A DNA stretch of 64,000 nt from Methylococcus sp. EFPC2 (GTDB lineage Bacteria; Pseudomonadota; Gammaproteobacteria; Methylococcales; Methylococcaceae). This document shows, piece after piece, positions 1 to 7,592 of the stretch. The position numbers were made by a program, and so were the translations under genes. The notes below the pieces were generated by a model. The model ran no database searches. It worked only from the letters and a program-made list of their open reading frames with translations, and was not told the origin of the DNA. The stretch lies in contig NZ_CP070492.1 in assembly GCF_016925495.1 (NCBI RefSeq), positions 25,616 through 89,615 on the forward strand, given 5' to 3'. The stretch's first letter is position 1. Each line of letters starts with the position of its first letter.

Positions 1-1
1 C

Positions 2-2215
2 GGCTTCGACGATTTGTTCGAGGTCGGCACCCTGTCGAACATTCGTCAATTGCTCAAGCTGCCGGACGGCACCGTCAAGCTGCTGGTCGAAGGCGGCCAG
101 CGCTGCAAGGTGCTGAGCTACACCCTGGCCGGCAAGCATTATGTGGCCGAAGTGGAGCCGCTCGCCGACGTCGTGAGCCGCGGCGAGCAGGAGATGGAGG
201 CCTTGACGCGCGCGGCCGCCAACGCCTTCGACCAGTACGTGAAGCTGGACAAGCGCACCTCGCCGGAAGTGCTGAATGCCCTGGCGGGCATCGATGATCC
301 CGCCCGCCTGGCGGACACCATCGCCACCCATCTGAACGCCAAGATCGAGGAAAAACAGGCGGTCCTGGCTTTGGACGACGTCGCGGCCCGTCTGGAAAAA
401 CTGATCTCGCTGATGGAAGGTGAGGCCGATCTGCTGGAGATGGAAAAGCGCATCCGCGGCCGGGTCAAGGACCAGATGAGCAAGAACCAGCGCGAGTATT
501 ACCTCAACGAGCAGATGAAGGCGATCCAGAAAGAACTGGGGGACATGGAAGAGGTGCCGAACGAGTTCGAGGAGCTGGCCCGCAAGGTGGAAAAGGCCGG
601 CATGCCCAAGGCCGCGCGCGCCAAGGCCGAGGTGGAGCTGAACAAGCTCAGGCAGATGTCGCCCATGTCGGCGGAAGCCACGGTGGTGCGCAACTACATC
701 GACTGGATGGTCAATGTGCCCTGGAAGAAGCGCACGCGGGTCAGCCTCGATTTGAAGAAGGCCGCCGAGCTGCTGGAAGCCGAGCATTACGGCCTGGACA
801 AGGTCAAGGAACGCATCCTGGAATATCTGGCCGTGCAGCAGCGGGTGAAGAGCATGAAAGGCCCCATCCTCTGCCTGGTCGGCCCGCCCGGCGTGGGCAA
901 GACCTCGCTCGGCCAGTCCATCGCCCGCGCCACCAACCGCAAATACGTGCGCATGGCCTTGGGCGGCGTGCGTGACGAGGCCGAGATCCGCGGCCATCGG
1001 CGCACCTACATCGGTGCTTTGCCCGGCAAGATCCTGCAGAACCTGGCCAAGGTGAAGACCCGCAATCCCATGTTCATGCTGGACGAAATCGACAAGATGG
1101 CCATGGACTTCCGCGGCGATCCGGCCTCGGCCCTGCTGGAAGTGCTGGACCCGGCGCAGAACCACACCTTCAACGACCATTATCTGGAGGTCGATTTCGA
1201 CCTGTCGGAGGTCATGTTCATCGCCACCGCCAACACCCTGGACATCCCGCCGGCCCTGCTCGACCGCATGGAGGTCATTCGCCTCGCCGGCTATACCGAA
1301 GACGAAAAGATCAACATCGCCCTGCGCTATCTGATCCCCAAGCAGATCAAGAACAACGGCTTGAAGGACAAGGAGATCCAGATCACCGAATCGGCGGTGC
1401 GCGACGTCATCCGCTTCTACACCCGCGAGGCCGGCGTGCGCAGCCTGGAACGCGAGATCGCCAAGATCTGCCGCAAGGTGGTCAAGAGCCTGGTGCTCAA
1501 ACCCAGCACCAAGAAGGTCCTGGTCACCCACCGCAATCTGGAGAACTTCCTCGGCGTGCAGCGCTACCGCTACGGCCGCGCGGAGGAGAACGACCAGGTC
1601 GGCCAGGTCACGGGGCTGGCCTGGACCGAGGTCGGCGGCGAATTGCTGACCATCGAGGCCGCCATCATGCCGGGTACCGGCAAGCAGACCTATACCGGCA
1701 AGCTGGGCGAGGTCATGCAGGAATCGATACGCACGGCGGTGACGGTGGCGCGCACCCGTTCCGAAGAGCTGGGCATCGCGCCCACCTTCTACCAGAAGGA
1801 CGACGTGCACATCCACGTGCCCGAGGGCGCCACACCCAAGGACGGTCCCAGCGCCGGCATCGGCATGTGCACCGCCCTGGTTTCCGCGCTGACCAAGATC
1901 CCCGTGCGCTCCGACGTGGCTATGACCGGCGAGATCACCCTGAGGGGCGAAGTCCTGCCCATAGGCGGCTTGAAGGAAAAGCTGCTGGCCGCCCACCGCG
2001 GCGGGATCGAGACCGTGCTTATTCCTAAGGAAAACGAGAAGGACTTGGCCGAGATCCCCAAGAACGTCAAGCAGGATCTGCGCATCGTCCCGGTCCGCTG
2101 GATCGACGAGGTGCTCAACATCGCCCTGCAGCGCAAGCCCGAGCCCCTGGCCGCGCCGCTGCCGGTCGAGGCGGAAAGTGCCAGTGCTCATGGAGGCGCG
2201 ATTACCGCGCATTGA
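2..2215 (+). CDS. lon: ATP-dependent protease Lon (5' end cut off by the window edge)
   Basis: ATP-dependent serine protease that degrades misfolded and regulatory proteins in the cytoplasm. The frame is open to the first base, so the N-terminus lies outside; what remains (about 737 codons) begins inside the Lon N-terminal substrate-binding domain. Visible in order: long coiled-coil region, Walker A GPPGVGKT near 881-904, Walker [10 protein letters not shown] near 1072-1098, and the C-terminal protease domain with catalytic Ser in [10 protein letters not shown] (near 1850) and Lys in [10 protein letters not shown] (near 1970). This is canonical LonA. A strong hairpin follows the stop codon. 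The link to the nif genes downstream appears to be position only. Confidence 0.97.
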   Translation, partial: GFDDLFEVGTLSNIRQLLKLPDGTVKLLVEGGQRCKVLSYTLAGKHYVAEVEPLADVVSRGEQEMEALTRAAANAFDQYVKLDKRTSPEVLNALAGIDDPARLADTIATHLNAKIEEKQAVLALDDVAARLEKLISLMEGEADLLEMEKRIRGRVKDQMSKNQREYYLNEQMKAIQKELGDMEEVPNEFEELARKVEKAGMPKAARAKAEVELNKLRQMSPMSAEATVVRNYIDWMVNVPWKKRTRVSLDLKKAAELLEAEHYGLDKVKERILEYLAVQQRVKSMKGPILCLVGPPGVGKTSLGQSIARATNRKYVRMALGGVRDEAEIRGHRRTYIGALPGKILQNLAKVKTRNPMFMLDEIDKMAMDFRGDPASALLEVLDPAQNHTFNDHYLEVDFDLSEVMFIATANTLDIPPALLDRMEVIRLAGYTEDEKINIALRYLIPKQIKNNGLKDKEIQITESAVRDVIRFYTREAGVRSLEREIAKICRKVVKSLVLKPSTKKVLVTHRNLENFLGVQRYRYGRAEENDQVGQVTGLAWTEVGGELLTIEAAIMPGTGKQTYTGKLGEVMQESIRTAVTVARTRSEELGIAPTFYQKDDVHIHVPEGATPKDGPSAGIGMCTALVSALTKIPVRSDVAMTGEITLRGEVLPIGGLKEKLLAAHRGGIETVLIPKENEKDLAEIPKNVKQDLRIVPVRWIDEVLNIALQRKPEPLAAPLPVEAESASAHGGAITAH

Positions 2216-2227
2216 GCCCATAGGTCT

Positions 2228-2257
2228 TGTGGGAGCGGGCCAAAGCCCGCTCCCACA
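2228..2257. terminator. Perfect 13-bp hairpin after lon
   Basis: Bases 2228-2240 pair perfectly with 2245-2257 around a 4-nt loop (CAAA). No T-tract follows, so it may be a Rho-dependent or processing stem, or a REP-like palindrome, rather than a classical intrinsic terminator. It sits 13 nt after the lon stop codon. Confidence 0.65.
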
Positions 2258-2339
2258 GTGATGATTGGGATTGTCAGGCAGGCCCATGCCTGGGTATCTC
2301 GCGGAGCGGCAGGAGCTTTAAGTTACCGACTTCGGAAAA

Positions 2340-2354
2340 TGGTTTTTGCTGTGC
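2340..2354 (+). promoter_or_regulatory. Candidate sigma-54 promoter of nifF
   Basis: TGGTTT-TTGCT-GTGC matches the -24 GG / -12 GC spacing of RpoN promoters and lies about 100 bp before nifF. I found no TGT-N10-ACA NifA site in the 2216-2453 interval, so NifA control is less certain here than for nifB or iscS. Confidence 0.5.
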
Positions 2355-2453
2355 AATGAGTGTGAGCCAATACCCCTGTAATACGTGTGCGTATTGCCGT
2401 GGTCTTGGCGGGTTGTTTATGGTCGATATTCTTAAATTCAATGAGGAAAAAAT

Positions 2454-2987
2454 ATGGCTAAAGTAGGTATTTTCTTCGGTTCCGATACCGGTAACACGCG
2501 TCGCGTCGCCAAATCCATCGCCAAGAAGCTGGGCGATGCCGCCGACGCGCCGGTCGACGTCAAGAAAGCCAGCGTCGACGACGTGCTCAAATACGACTCC
2601 CTGATCCTGGGCACCCCGACTTTGGGCGATGGCGAGCTGCCGGGCCTGGACGCCGGCGCCAGCGACGAGAGCTGGGCCGAATTCCTGCCCAAGCTGAAGG
2701 GCAAGGATTTCAGCGGCAAGACGGTGGCCCTGTTCGGTTTGGGCGATCAGGAAGGCTACGGCCACGAGTTCGTCGACGCGCTGATCTTCCTGTACGACCT
2801 GGTCATCGAGAACGGCGGCAAGGTGGTCGGCTTCTGGCCCACCGACGGTTATACCTTCGAGAAGTCCAATGCTACCGTCGATGACCAGTTCGTCGGCCTG
2901 GTGATCGACCACGAAAACCAGAGCGAGCAGACCGACGAGCGCCTCGACACCTGGCTGGAACAGATCAAGCCGGCCCTGGGCGTTTGA
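2454..2987 (+). CDS. nifF: Flavodoxin, nitrogenase electron donor type
   Basis: Long-chain FMN flavodoxin of 177 residues. The N-terminus has the phosphate-binding loop GSDTGNT (residues 9-15), followed by the FMN-contacting segments TPTLGDGELPG and GLGDQEGYGHEFVDAL and a C-terminal helix. Long-chain flavodoxins of this type deliver electrons to dinitrogenase reductase. The nif-rich surroundings and a candidate sigma-54 promoter favour the NifF role over a housekeeping flavodoxin. An A-rich segment with GAGGAAAAA precedes the ATG and serves as ribosome site. The gene appears monocistronic and is followed by a strong stem-loop. Confidence 0.85.
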   Translation: MAKVGIFFGSDTGNTRRVAKSIAKKLGDAADAPVDVKKASVDDVLKYDSLILGTPTLGDGELPGLDAGASDESWAEFLPKLKGKDFSGKTVALFGLGDQEGYGHEFVDALIFLYDLVIENGGKVVGFWPTDGYTFEKSNATVDDQFVGLVIDHENQSEQTDERLDTWLEQIKPALGV

Positions 2988-2999
2988 TTTCCCCATTTA

Positions 3000-3033
3000 A
3001 ACCCTCTCCCTTTGGGAGAGGGTTGGGTGAGGG
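3000..3033. repeat. REP-like hairpin after nifF (GGGAGAGGG / GGGTGAGGG type)
   Basis: An 11-bp perfect stem (3000-3010 with 3014-3024, 3-nt loop) is followed by GGGTGAGGG. It follows nifF and may terminate it. A shorter related copy lies at 17113-17143 inside a coding region. Confidence 0.6.
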
Positions 3034-3086
3034 CGACTAAAAACACGCTAGGGTCGGGTTACGCCGAAAATACGGCTAACCCCTAT

Positions 3087-3329
3087 TCAAGCGGCCACTT
3101 GATGATGCTCGTCGGTAGCGAAGCTATAGAGGGTCTTGGGCTCGATATCGACGGCGCCCTCCATAAACTCCAAACATCCCCATTCCGCATCTATGCGTGC
3201 GGTATTCACGTCGCTTGGCTGTACGAATTGGCCTATCAGTTTCTCCAGGTCGATTTCCTTGCTTTCTCCGTTTTCGAATACCAGAAGAAAACGGTATCCA
3301 TCGTGACGCTCGAAATGTTTTAGTTTCAT
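3087..3329 (-). CDS. DUF2442 domain protein
   Basis: Eighty residues that look like the small DUF2442 family, often encoded directly after a DUF4160 gene as here. The start lies 4 nt after the stop of the DUF4160 gene, and the ribosome site GGAG lies within the end of that gene, so the two are probably translationally coupled. The pair is widespread on mobile DNA and is thought to be toxin-antitoxin-like, but no activity can be read from the sequence. No membrane segment or signal peptide. Confidence 0.7.
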   Translation of the reverse strand: MKLKHFERHDGYRFLLVFENGESKEIDLEKLIGQFVQPSDVNTARIDAEWGCLEFMEGAVDIEPKTLYSFATDEHHQVAA

Positions 3330-3332
3330 GAC

Positions 3333-3587
3333 TTACTCCAGTGGCGCTACAGGATGGAATTTCTGCGTATCCCAGATTTCTATCAATTCATCTTGATGGA
3401 TTTCCGCCCATTCCCGGACTAGCTGCCTGCATTTCCTGGGCACATGGCCTTCGATGATATTAAGGTTTTGCAATTCCATAACCGCCTGATACTCGCCATA
3501 TTTGATATGGATATGGCGCGGCGGATGTTCATGATCGATCAAGAACATACGGATGACGATCCCATAAAATCTGCATAACTCAGGCAT
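3333..3587 (-). CDS. DUF4160 domain protein
   Basis: Eighty-four residues with the DUF4160 hallmark: a conserved start followed by the histidine-rich HEHPPRHIHIKYGEY (around residues 19-33). Partner of the downstream DUF2442 gene. Its start overlaps the present end of the frameshifted AbrB-type gene by 8 nt, so all three may once have been one operon. Function unknown; a toxin-like role is only suggested by its usual company. Confidence 0.7.
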   Translation of the reverse strand: MPELCRFYGIVIRMFLIDHEHPPRHIHIKYGEYQAVMELQNLNIIEGHVPRKCRQLVREWAEIHQDELIEIWDTQKFHPVAPLE

Positions 3588-3834
3588 GGTTTATATGGGT
3601 TGCTTCATTGGGCAAGGACGTGCGGCGTGTTGCAATAACGGGTGACGATGTCTTTGACCTTGGCCATCTTCTCTCTTCGAGGCTCGGATCATAGGGCGAG
3701 ATCAAACACCCTCCGTCAGGAGACTCGATTAGAAACAGTGGCTGGCCCTCTCCGGTATGAAGGCGGTTGATGATCTCCTTCGGGAGGACGACTCCGAGGG
3801 AGTTGCCGCATTTTCTGACTTTGAGCTCGACCAT
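3580..3834 (-). pseudogene. AbrB/MazE-type antitoxin, frameshifted near its C-terminus
   Basis: From the ATG at 3834 (GGAGG ribosome site) the first 50 or so residues are a normal SpoVT/AbrB DNA-binding domain with the motif KVRKCGNSLGVVLPKEI. After PYDP the frame reads an unrelated basic tail to a stop at 3580. The neighbouring frame gives KMAKVKDIVTRY...AQ followed by a stop at 3605, the ordinary C-terminus of this family. A single-base indel near 3675 explains both. No Doc-like toxin follows, so it is an orphan. The DNA-binding domain itself is intact and could still function. Confidence 0.7.
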
Positions 3835-3886
3835 GACACACCTCCAGCTGTTTTTACGATTGTAAGAACTCATAGCCGGCCTTAGT

Positions 3887-3960
3887 AGGCCGGAATGAGC
3901 TTCGCGAATTCCAGCAGGCACATGGTAAACGCTGGAATTCCCGTTGGTCATTCAAGCTTG
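3887..3960. repeat. MITE-like palindromic repeat, copy 1
   Basis: About 74 bp starting AGGCCGGAATGAGCTTCGCG and ending near TTGGTCATTCAAGCTTG. It is about 75% identical to the copy at 4394-4465 and has a second, inner inverted repeat (GAATTCCAGC / GCTGGAATTC). Its terminal repeat is less perfect than that of copy 2. Confidence 0.7.
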
Positions 3961-3990
3961 CCTCGCTGCAAATCAGATTTGCTCAGGAAG

Positions 3991-4314
3991 TCATTCGCGA
4001 TACTCCAAGATTGCATAACTTTGGGAGGCTACCTTGAGCAAGGCCACAATGAGATGGCCGTTTAGCGTGAGGTAACTGGGTAGCGTGCGGTCCTTTCCAT
4101 TGAAGCGGAGTTGGTAGTACTCTCCATAACCAGCTTGACCATGATAGATGTCAGCTTCAAACCTTTCGCCGCGCGGTAAAACGACTACAACATGTCTGTG
4201 GTCAAGACTAGCAGCAGGGAGTTCGCTATACGGAAGCTGGCTTTTGGGGATGGTGATGGGATGCCCACTACCCTCCAAAAAGGACTTGTTTACCGCAAAC
4301 TCGAAGGTAGACAT
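3991..4314 (-). CDS. Unknown 107-residue protein
   Basis: Not recognised. Soluble, with no signal peptide or membrane segment. It starts at an ATG with a good AGGAG ribosome site and contains LPRGERFEADIY and YYQLRFNGKDRTLP. It is flanked by the two palindromic repeats and sits next to another small unknown gene on the same strand, 180 bp away. The neighbourhood of toxin-antitoxin and mobile genes suggests an accessory, horizontally acquired gene. A restriction or DNA-binding role is possible but cannot be supported. Confidence 0.6.
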   Translation of the reverse strand: MSTFEFAVNKSFLEGSGHPITIPKSQLPYSELPAASLDHRHVVVVLPRGERFEADIYHGQAGYGEYYQLRFNGKDRTLPSYLTLNGHLIVALLKVASQSYAILEYRE

Positions 4315-4393
4315 AAGGACTCCTGAAAACTCTAACGGAGGTGTAGAAAACTCTACATTGCGGCGCCCCTAACAATTTCATATCTATGGCGCA

Positions 4394-4465
4394 AGGCTGG
4401 AATGAGCTTCGCGAGTTCCTGCAATCACGTGGCAATGCCGGGATTCCTGTTGGTCATTCCAGCCT
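4394..4465. repeat. MITE-like palindromic repeat, copy 2, perfect 12-bp ends
   Basis: The ends are a perfect inverted repeat: AGGCTGGAATGA at 4394-4405 and TCATTCCAGCCT at 4454-4465. The interior matches copy 1 at 3887-3960. It has no coding capacity. This fits a small non-autonomous insertion or an extragenic palindrome. Confidence 0.75.
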
Positions 4466-4497
4466 ACTGTGCTGTCCTGCCATAGTGCGTTTGCGCC

Positions 4498-4914
4498 CTA
4501 CCGCGTGAGATGAAAACCGGCATCGGTGAGAGCCTTTTTCACGGCGTTGATCTGCCCGATAGTCGCGCCATTTTCGCGCGCGAAGCTGACAGCTTTTTCA
4601 CGCATCGATGCCAAAGCCACCTTGTCATTTTTTGGCGGAAGTGGCCACGAGCGAGAGGCGCCATCCTGAAACTCAACATGGAGCTGCTCGTTTCTAATAT
4701 AGGAACTCATGCGCTGAGTCGCGAACGAACGGCGCGGCGAAGATACCGCGCTTCGTGTGCGCGGTTCTGGCATGGATGGAGCAGGGCAGTCTGAGCTGTT
4801 GGTGTTGGGTGGAATATGGAATACCCGACGGAGCACATCATCTTCTGATTCGCCGAATTTGCCGAGCTCGGCAATTGCTTTCCAGACGGGTTCTGAGACT
4901 GTGATGTTTCGCAT
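4498..4914 (-). CDS. Protein with SeqA-N-like ribbon-helix-helix N-terminus
   Basis: 138 residues. The first 35 (RNITVSEPVWKAIAELG then ESEDDVLRRVF) resemble the N-terminal oligomerisation domain of SeqA. A proline/serine-rich linker follows (about residues 37-68). The C-terminal part, with WPLPPKNDKVALAS and a helical end, is not recognised and lacks the SeqA methyl-GATC domain. The start has a clear GGAGG ribosome site. The AT-rich interval upstream (4915-5030) probably holds its promoter. Likely DNA-binding and accessory; the function is not known. Confidence 0.6.
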   Translation of the reverse strand: MRNITVSEPVWKAIAELGKFGESEDDVLRRVFHIPPNTNSSDCPAPSMPEPRTRSAVSSPRRSFATQRMSSYIRNEQLHVEFQDGASRSWPLPPKNDKVALASMREKAVSFARENGATIGQINAVKKALTDAGFHLTR

Positions 4915-5032
4915 GGAAGACCTCCAGGTGACGTAGCGAGCCCACTAATAGTAGTATATCTACTTCGTTTATCAAGTGTAGATTTTATCTACCCGACTTG
5001 GCGTCTTGCTTGCGCTGCCGCAGTCCTTGCGC

Positions 5033-5050
5033 TGTACAATAAAACGTACA
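5033..5050. promoter_or_regulatory. Candidate YefM operator and -10 element
   Basis: TGTAC-N8-GTACA inverted repeat just upstream of yefM. TGTACA-type half sites are the known recognition sequence of YefM antitoxins. It overlaps a TACAAT -10 box at 5035-5040, which fits autorepression. Confidence 0.65.
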
Positions 5051-5066
5051 TATCCGGAGCCCCATT

Positions 5067-5318
5067 ATGGATGCCATCACCTACTCTGCCGCGCGCGCCA
5101 ACCTGGCCAATACCATGGACCGGGTGTGCGAGGACCATGAACCGCTCATCATCACCCGCAACGGCCAACGGTCCGTGGTGATGCTTTCCCTGGAGGACTA
5201 CCAGGCCCTGGAAGAAACGGCCTACCTCCTGCGCAGTCCCGCCAACGCCAAGCGGCTGTTGGCAGCGGCGGCGCAGCTTGCCGCCGGCAAAGGCACGGAG
5301 CGAGAGCTGGCCGAGTGA
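5067..5318 (+). CDS. yefM: Type II antitoxin, YefM/Phd family
   Basis: Eighty-three residues. The N-terminal half has the Phd/YefM DNA-binding fold (SAARANLANTMDRVCEDHEP, then ITRNGQRSVVMLSLEDYQAL). The C-terminal helix would wrap the YoeB toxin. It represses its own operon with the toxin as co-repressor, and a TGTAC-N8-GTACA palindrome lies in the promoter. The stop overlaps the toxin start as GTGA. Confidence 0.9.
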   Translation: MDAITYSAARANLANTMDRVCEDHEPLIITRNGQRSVVMLSLEDYQALEETAYLLRSPANAKRLLAAAAQLAAGKGTERELAE

Positions 5319-5569
5319 GGTTGATCTTCGCGGAAGCGGCCTGGGAGGACTACCTCTACTGGCAGCAGCACGACCGGCGGATGGTCGAGCGCATCAACAA
5401 GCTCATCCGTGAGACACAACGGGAGCCCTACGCCGGCATAGGCAAGCCGGAGCCGTTGAAGCATGCCCTGGCGGGCTTTTGGTCTCGTCGAATTACCGAC
5501 GAACACCGTATGGTCTACAGAGTCGAGGGCGACGCCCTCTTGCTGGCTCAGCTGCGCTACCACTACTGA
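5315..5569 (+). CDS. yoeB: mRNA interferase toxin YoeB
   Basis: Eighty-four residues of the RelE/YoeB fold, with WEDYLYWQQHD at the N-terminus and the catalytic C-terminal region FWSRRITDEHRMVYR ending in RYHY. YoeB cleaves mRNA at the ribosomal A site. The end carries the conserved Arg and His-Tyr expected of active toxins, so it looks intact. The GTG start overlaps the yefM stop by 4 nt, the usual arrangement. Confidence 0.92.
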   Translation: MRLIFAEAAWEDYLYWQQHDRRMVERINKLIRETQREPYAGIGKPEPLKHALAGFWSRRITDEHRMVYRVEGDALLLAQLRYHY

Positions 5570-5688
5570 AAAAGATCGTAAGGCGGAACCGGCTTTATCG
5601 GGTTCCGCCGAATGGGAAACGGTCCACGACGCCGGATGTCCGCACAAACTCGTGCGATCGGTGTCAGGCAACGCCCGATTGGAGCTTA

Positions 5689-5720
5689 GGCGGATCGCCC
5701 TGCCGGGCATCCACCCTACG
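5689..5720. repeat. REP-like unit GGCGGAT...ATCCNCC, copy 1
   Basis: GGCGGATCGCCC-tgcc-GGGCATCCACC: an imperfect stem-loop shared with 5800-5830 and 10108-10138. All three lie outside genes. Confidence 0.6.
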
Positions 5721-5799
5721 ATGCTGCAATCGTCGTCGGGTAGCAAACCCGACAAAAGCGGGCCCGCACGGCTCGAATGTTGCGAAGGCGCCAGATCTC

Positions 5800-5830
5800 G
5801 GCGGATCGCCTGGCGGCATCCGCCCTGCGA
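5800..5830. repeat. REP-like unit, copy 2
   Basis: A shortened version (GGCGGATCGCC-tg-GCGGCATCCGCC) of the unit at 5689, 80 bp from copy 1. Confidence 0.55.
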
Positions 5831-5967
5831 CGACACGGCGAAAACCTGGCCCATCTAGTTGAAATGACGGGATTTATAGGCCGGATCCCGCGCGTCCGCC
5901 GGGCCCGTTTCGGCGCTGGAACGAAGCTTGCTCGCATGATGGAAGATACCTCCGGGAGGACTCAGTC

Positions 5968-7563
5968 ATGCTAGATACGGCAATCGTCGGCGCGGGCCTG
6001 TGCGGCTTGACGCTGGCCCATCATCTCCAGGCGCAGGGGCGCGATTTTGCTCTGTTCGAGGCGCGCGGCCGGCTCGGCGGGCGCATCCTTACGGCAAACA
6101 GCGAGGTGGCCGGCGTGGCGCTGGATTTGGGGCCAACCTGGTTCTGGCCGGACACCCAGCCGCGCATCACCCGGCTGGTAGCCGATCTCGGCTTGCACAG
6201 TTTTCCCCAGCACGACACCGGCGAGGTCTTGAATCTGGTCGATCACGACAAGCAGCCGGATGTGCTCAACCGGCCCCATCTGCACGGCGGCGCCCGCCGG
6301 GTCGAGGGCGGCATGGGTGCGCTGGTGGCGGCGCTGAGCCAGGGCCTGCCGGCCGAGTCTTTGCGCTTGAACCACGTGCTCAGCGCGGTGGAGGACCGGG
6401 GCGATCATGTCGTCCTGCGTTTCCAGTACGGCGAGGAAACCGTCGAGGTCCAGGCCCGCCGCGCGGTGCTGGCGCTGCCGCCGCGTCTAGTGGAAGAGAA
6501 AGTGCAATTCCAGCCGCCGCTGGACGGGCAGGTCCGCGAGGCGATGCGCGAGACCTATACCTGGATGGCGGATCAGGCCAAGGCGCTGGTGGCCTACGCG
6601 CGGCCGTTCTGGCGCAGCGCCGGGCATTCCGGCAACGCATTCGTCCATCACGAACACGTGGTGCTCGGCGAGATCTTCGACGCCTGCAACGAAGACGGCA
6701 GCAAGGCGGCGCTGGGCGGATTCTTCTCCCTGCCGCCGGAATTGCGCACCTCGCTGAGCAAAGGCATGTCCATGCTGGTGTCCAGCCAGATGGTCCAGGT
6801 CTTCGGCACCGACGCCGAGGGCGGCGAACAGCATGTGCAGGACTGGGCCAGCGAGCCCTATACCTGCAGCAGCCGGGATTCGATTCCGCCGGACAGCCAT
6901 CCGGAATACGGCCATCCCAGCCTGCGTCTGCCGCAGTGGGGCGGCCGGCTGCACTTCGGCGGATCGGAAACCGCCAGTTACGGCGGTGGCTACCTGGAAG
7001 GGGCCTTGGAAGCCGCCGCGCGCATCCAGCGTGCCGTGAGCCAGGCGCCAACGGTGACCCGGCTGGAGCCGCGCACGCTCACCACGCAGAACGAGACCAG
7101 CCTGGCCCGTTTCGGCGAGTGGGTCGGTGCGCAGCGCGGCGAAATCCTCGAGCGCTATCGCAAGCAACTGCACCGCAAACTGGCCGCCCAGTACAAGGAG
7201 CAGATCACCCAGCGAGCGGTGCTCGATGCGATGGAGCAAGTCTACAGCGAAGCTTTGGCGCTGCTGGAAACCCTGCCTTTCGACGCAAGCGCGGAAGGCA
7301 TCTTCCAGGGCCGGGCCGAACTGACGCCCAAGGTGTTGGCGCCTTTCATCGGCTTCAACAAGACCTTGCTCGACGAGGTCGTGGTTCACAACCGCACTTC
7401 CTGCGCGCTGTCCAATTTCCCGGACGAGCACAAGGTTTCCCCGGAATACCTCGAAACCATCGCGCGCGATCTGGCCGCCGCCTGGCGTGAATTCGCCCTG
7501 GGCGTCAACACCCTGCTGCTAGCGAAGGCTCAGGGAATTTCCGCGGTCGCGACGGCGGCCTGA
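5968..7563 (+). CDS. FAD-dependent amine oxidase family protein with extra C-terminal domain
   Basis: 531 residues. The N-terminal Rossmann motif VGAGLCGLTLAHHL binds FAD, and RGRLGGRI and LDLGPTWFW are typical of the flavin amine oxidase (MAO-like) superfamily. The FAD fold closes near residue 355 with a GGSETASYGGGYLEGAL motif. Residues 375-531 form a mostly helical extension I do not recognise (contains EILERYRKQLHRKL). The substrate is unknown. It is followed 30 nt later by a ModC-like gene and may be co-transcribed with it. A GGGAGGA ribosome site supports the ATG. No sigma-54 promoter was found. Confidence 0.75.
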   Translation: MLDTAIVGAGLCGLTLAHHLQAQGRDFALFEARGRLGGRILTANSEVAGVALDLGPTWFWPDTQPRITRLVADLGLHSFPQHDTGEVLNLVDHDKQPDVLNRPHLHGGARRVEGGMGALVAALSQGLPAESLRLNHVLSAVEDRGDHVVLRFQYGEETVEVQARRAVLALPPRLVEEKVQFQPPLDGQVREAMRETYTWMADQAKALVAYARPFWRSAGHSGNAFVHHEHVVLGEIFDACNEDGSKAALGGFFSLPPELRTSLSKGMSMLVSSQMVQVFGTDAEGGEQHVQDWASEPYTCSSRDSIPPDSHPEYGHPSLRLPQWGGRLHFGGSETASYGGGYLEGALEAAARIQRAVSQAPTVTRLEPRTLTTQNETSLARFGEWVGAQRGEILERYRKQLHRKLAAQYKEQITQRAVLDAMEQVYSEALALLETLPFDASAEGIFQGRAELTPKVLAPFIGFNKTLLDEVVVHNRTSCALSNFPDEHKVSPEYLETIARDLAAAWREFALGVNTLLLAKAQGISAVATAA

Positions 7564-7592
7564 CCCCAACCCGGCACGACGAGGCGAGCAGC

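Larger units (their letters stand above)
5570..5967. other. Intergenic region carrying palindromic repeats, no gene seen
   Basis: About 400 bp between yoeB and the amine oxidase gene. It holds a 9-bp hairpin (5582-5590 with 5601-5609) that may end the yoeB transcript and two REP-like units (5689-5720 and 5800-5830). No reading frame has a recognisable product. A strong GGGAGGA ribosome site for the next gene is at the right end. Confidence 0.6.

Noticed and set aside
2227..2466. 79-codon frame between lon and nifF
   Set aside because: It overlaps the hairpin and the sigma-54 promoter of nifF and has no protein-like pattern.
6000..7490. 496-codon frame inside the amine oxidase gene, plus other long frames opposite nifB, nifA and rnfC
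   Set aside because: Shadow frames rich in Arg, Pro, Gly and Ala without any motif; the real gene in the overlapping frame has clear domains.
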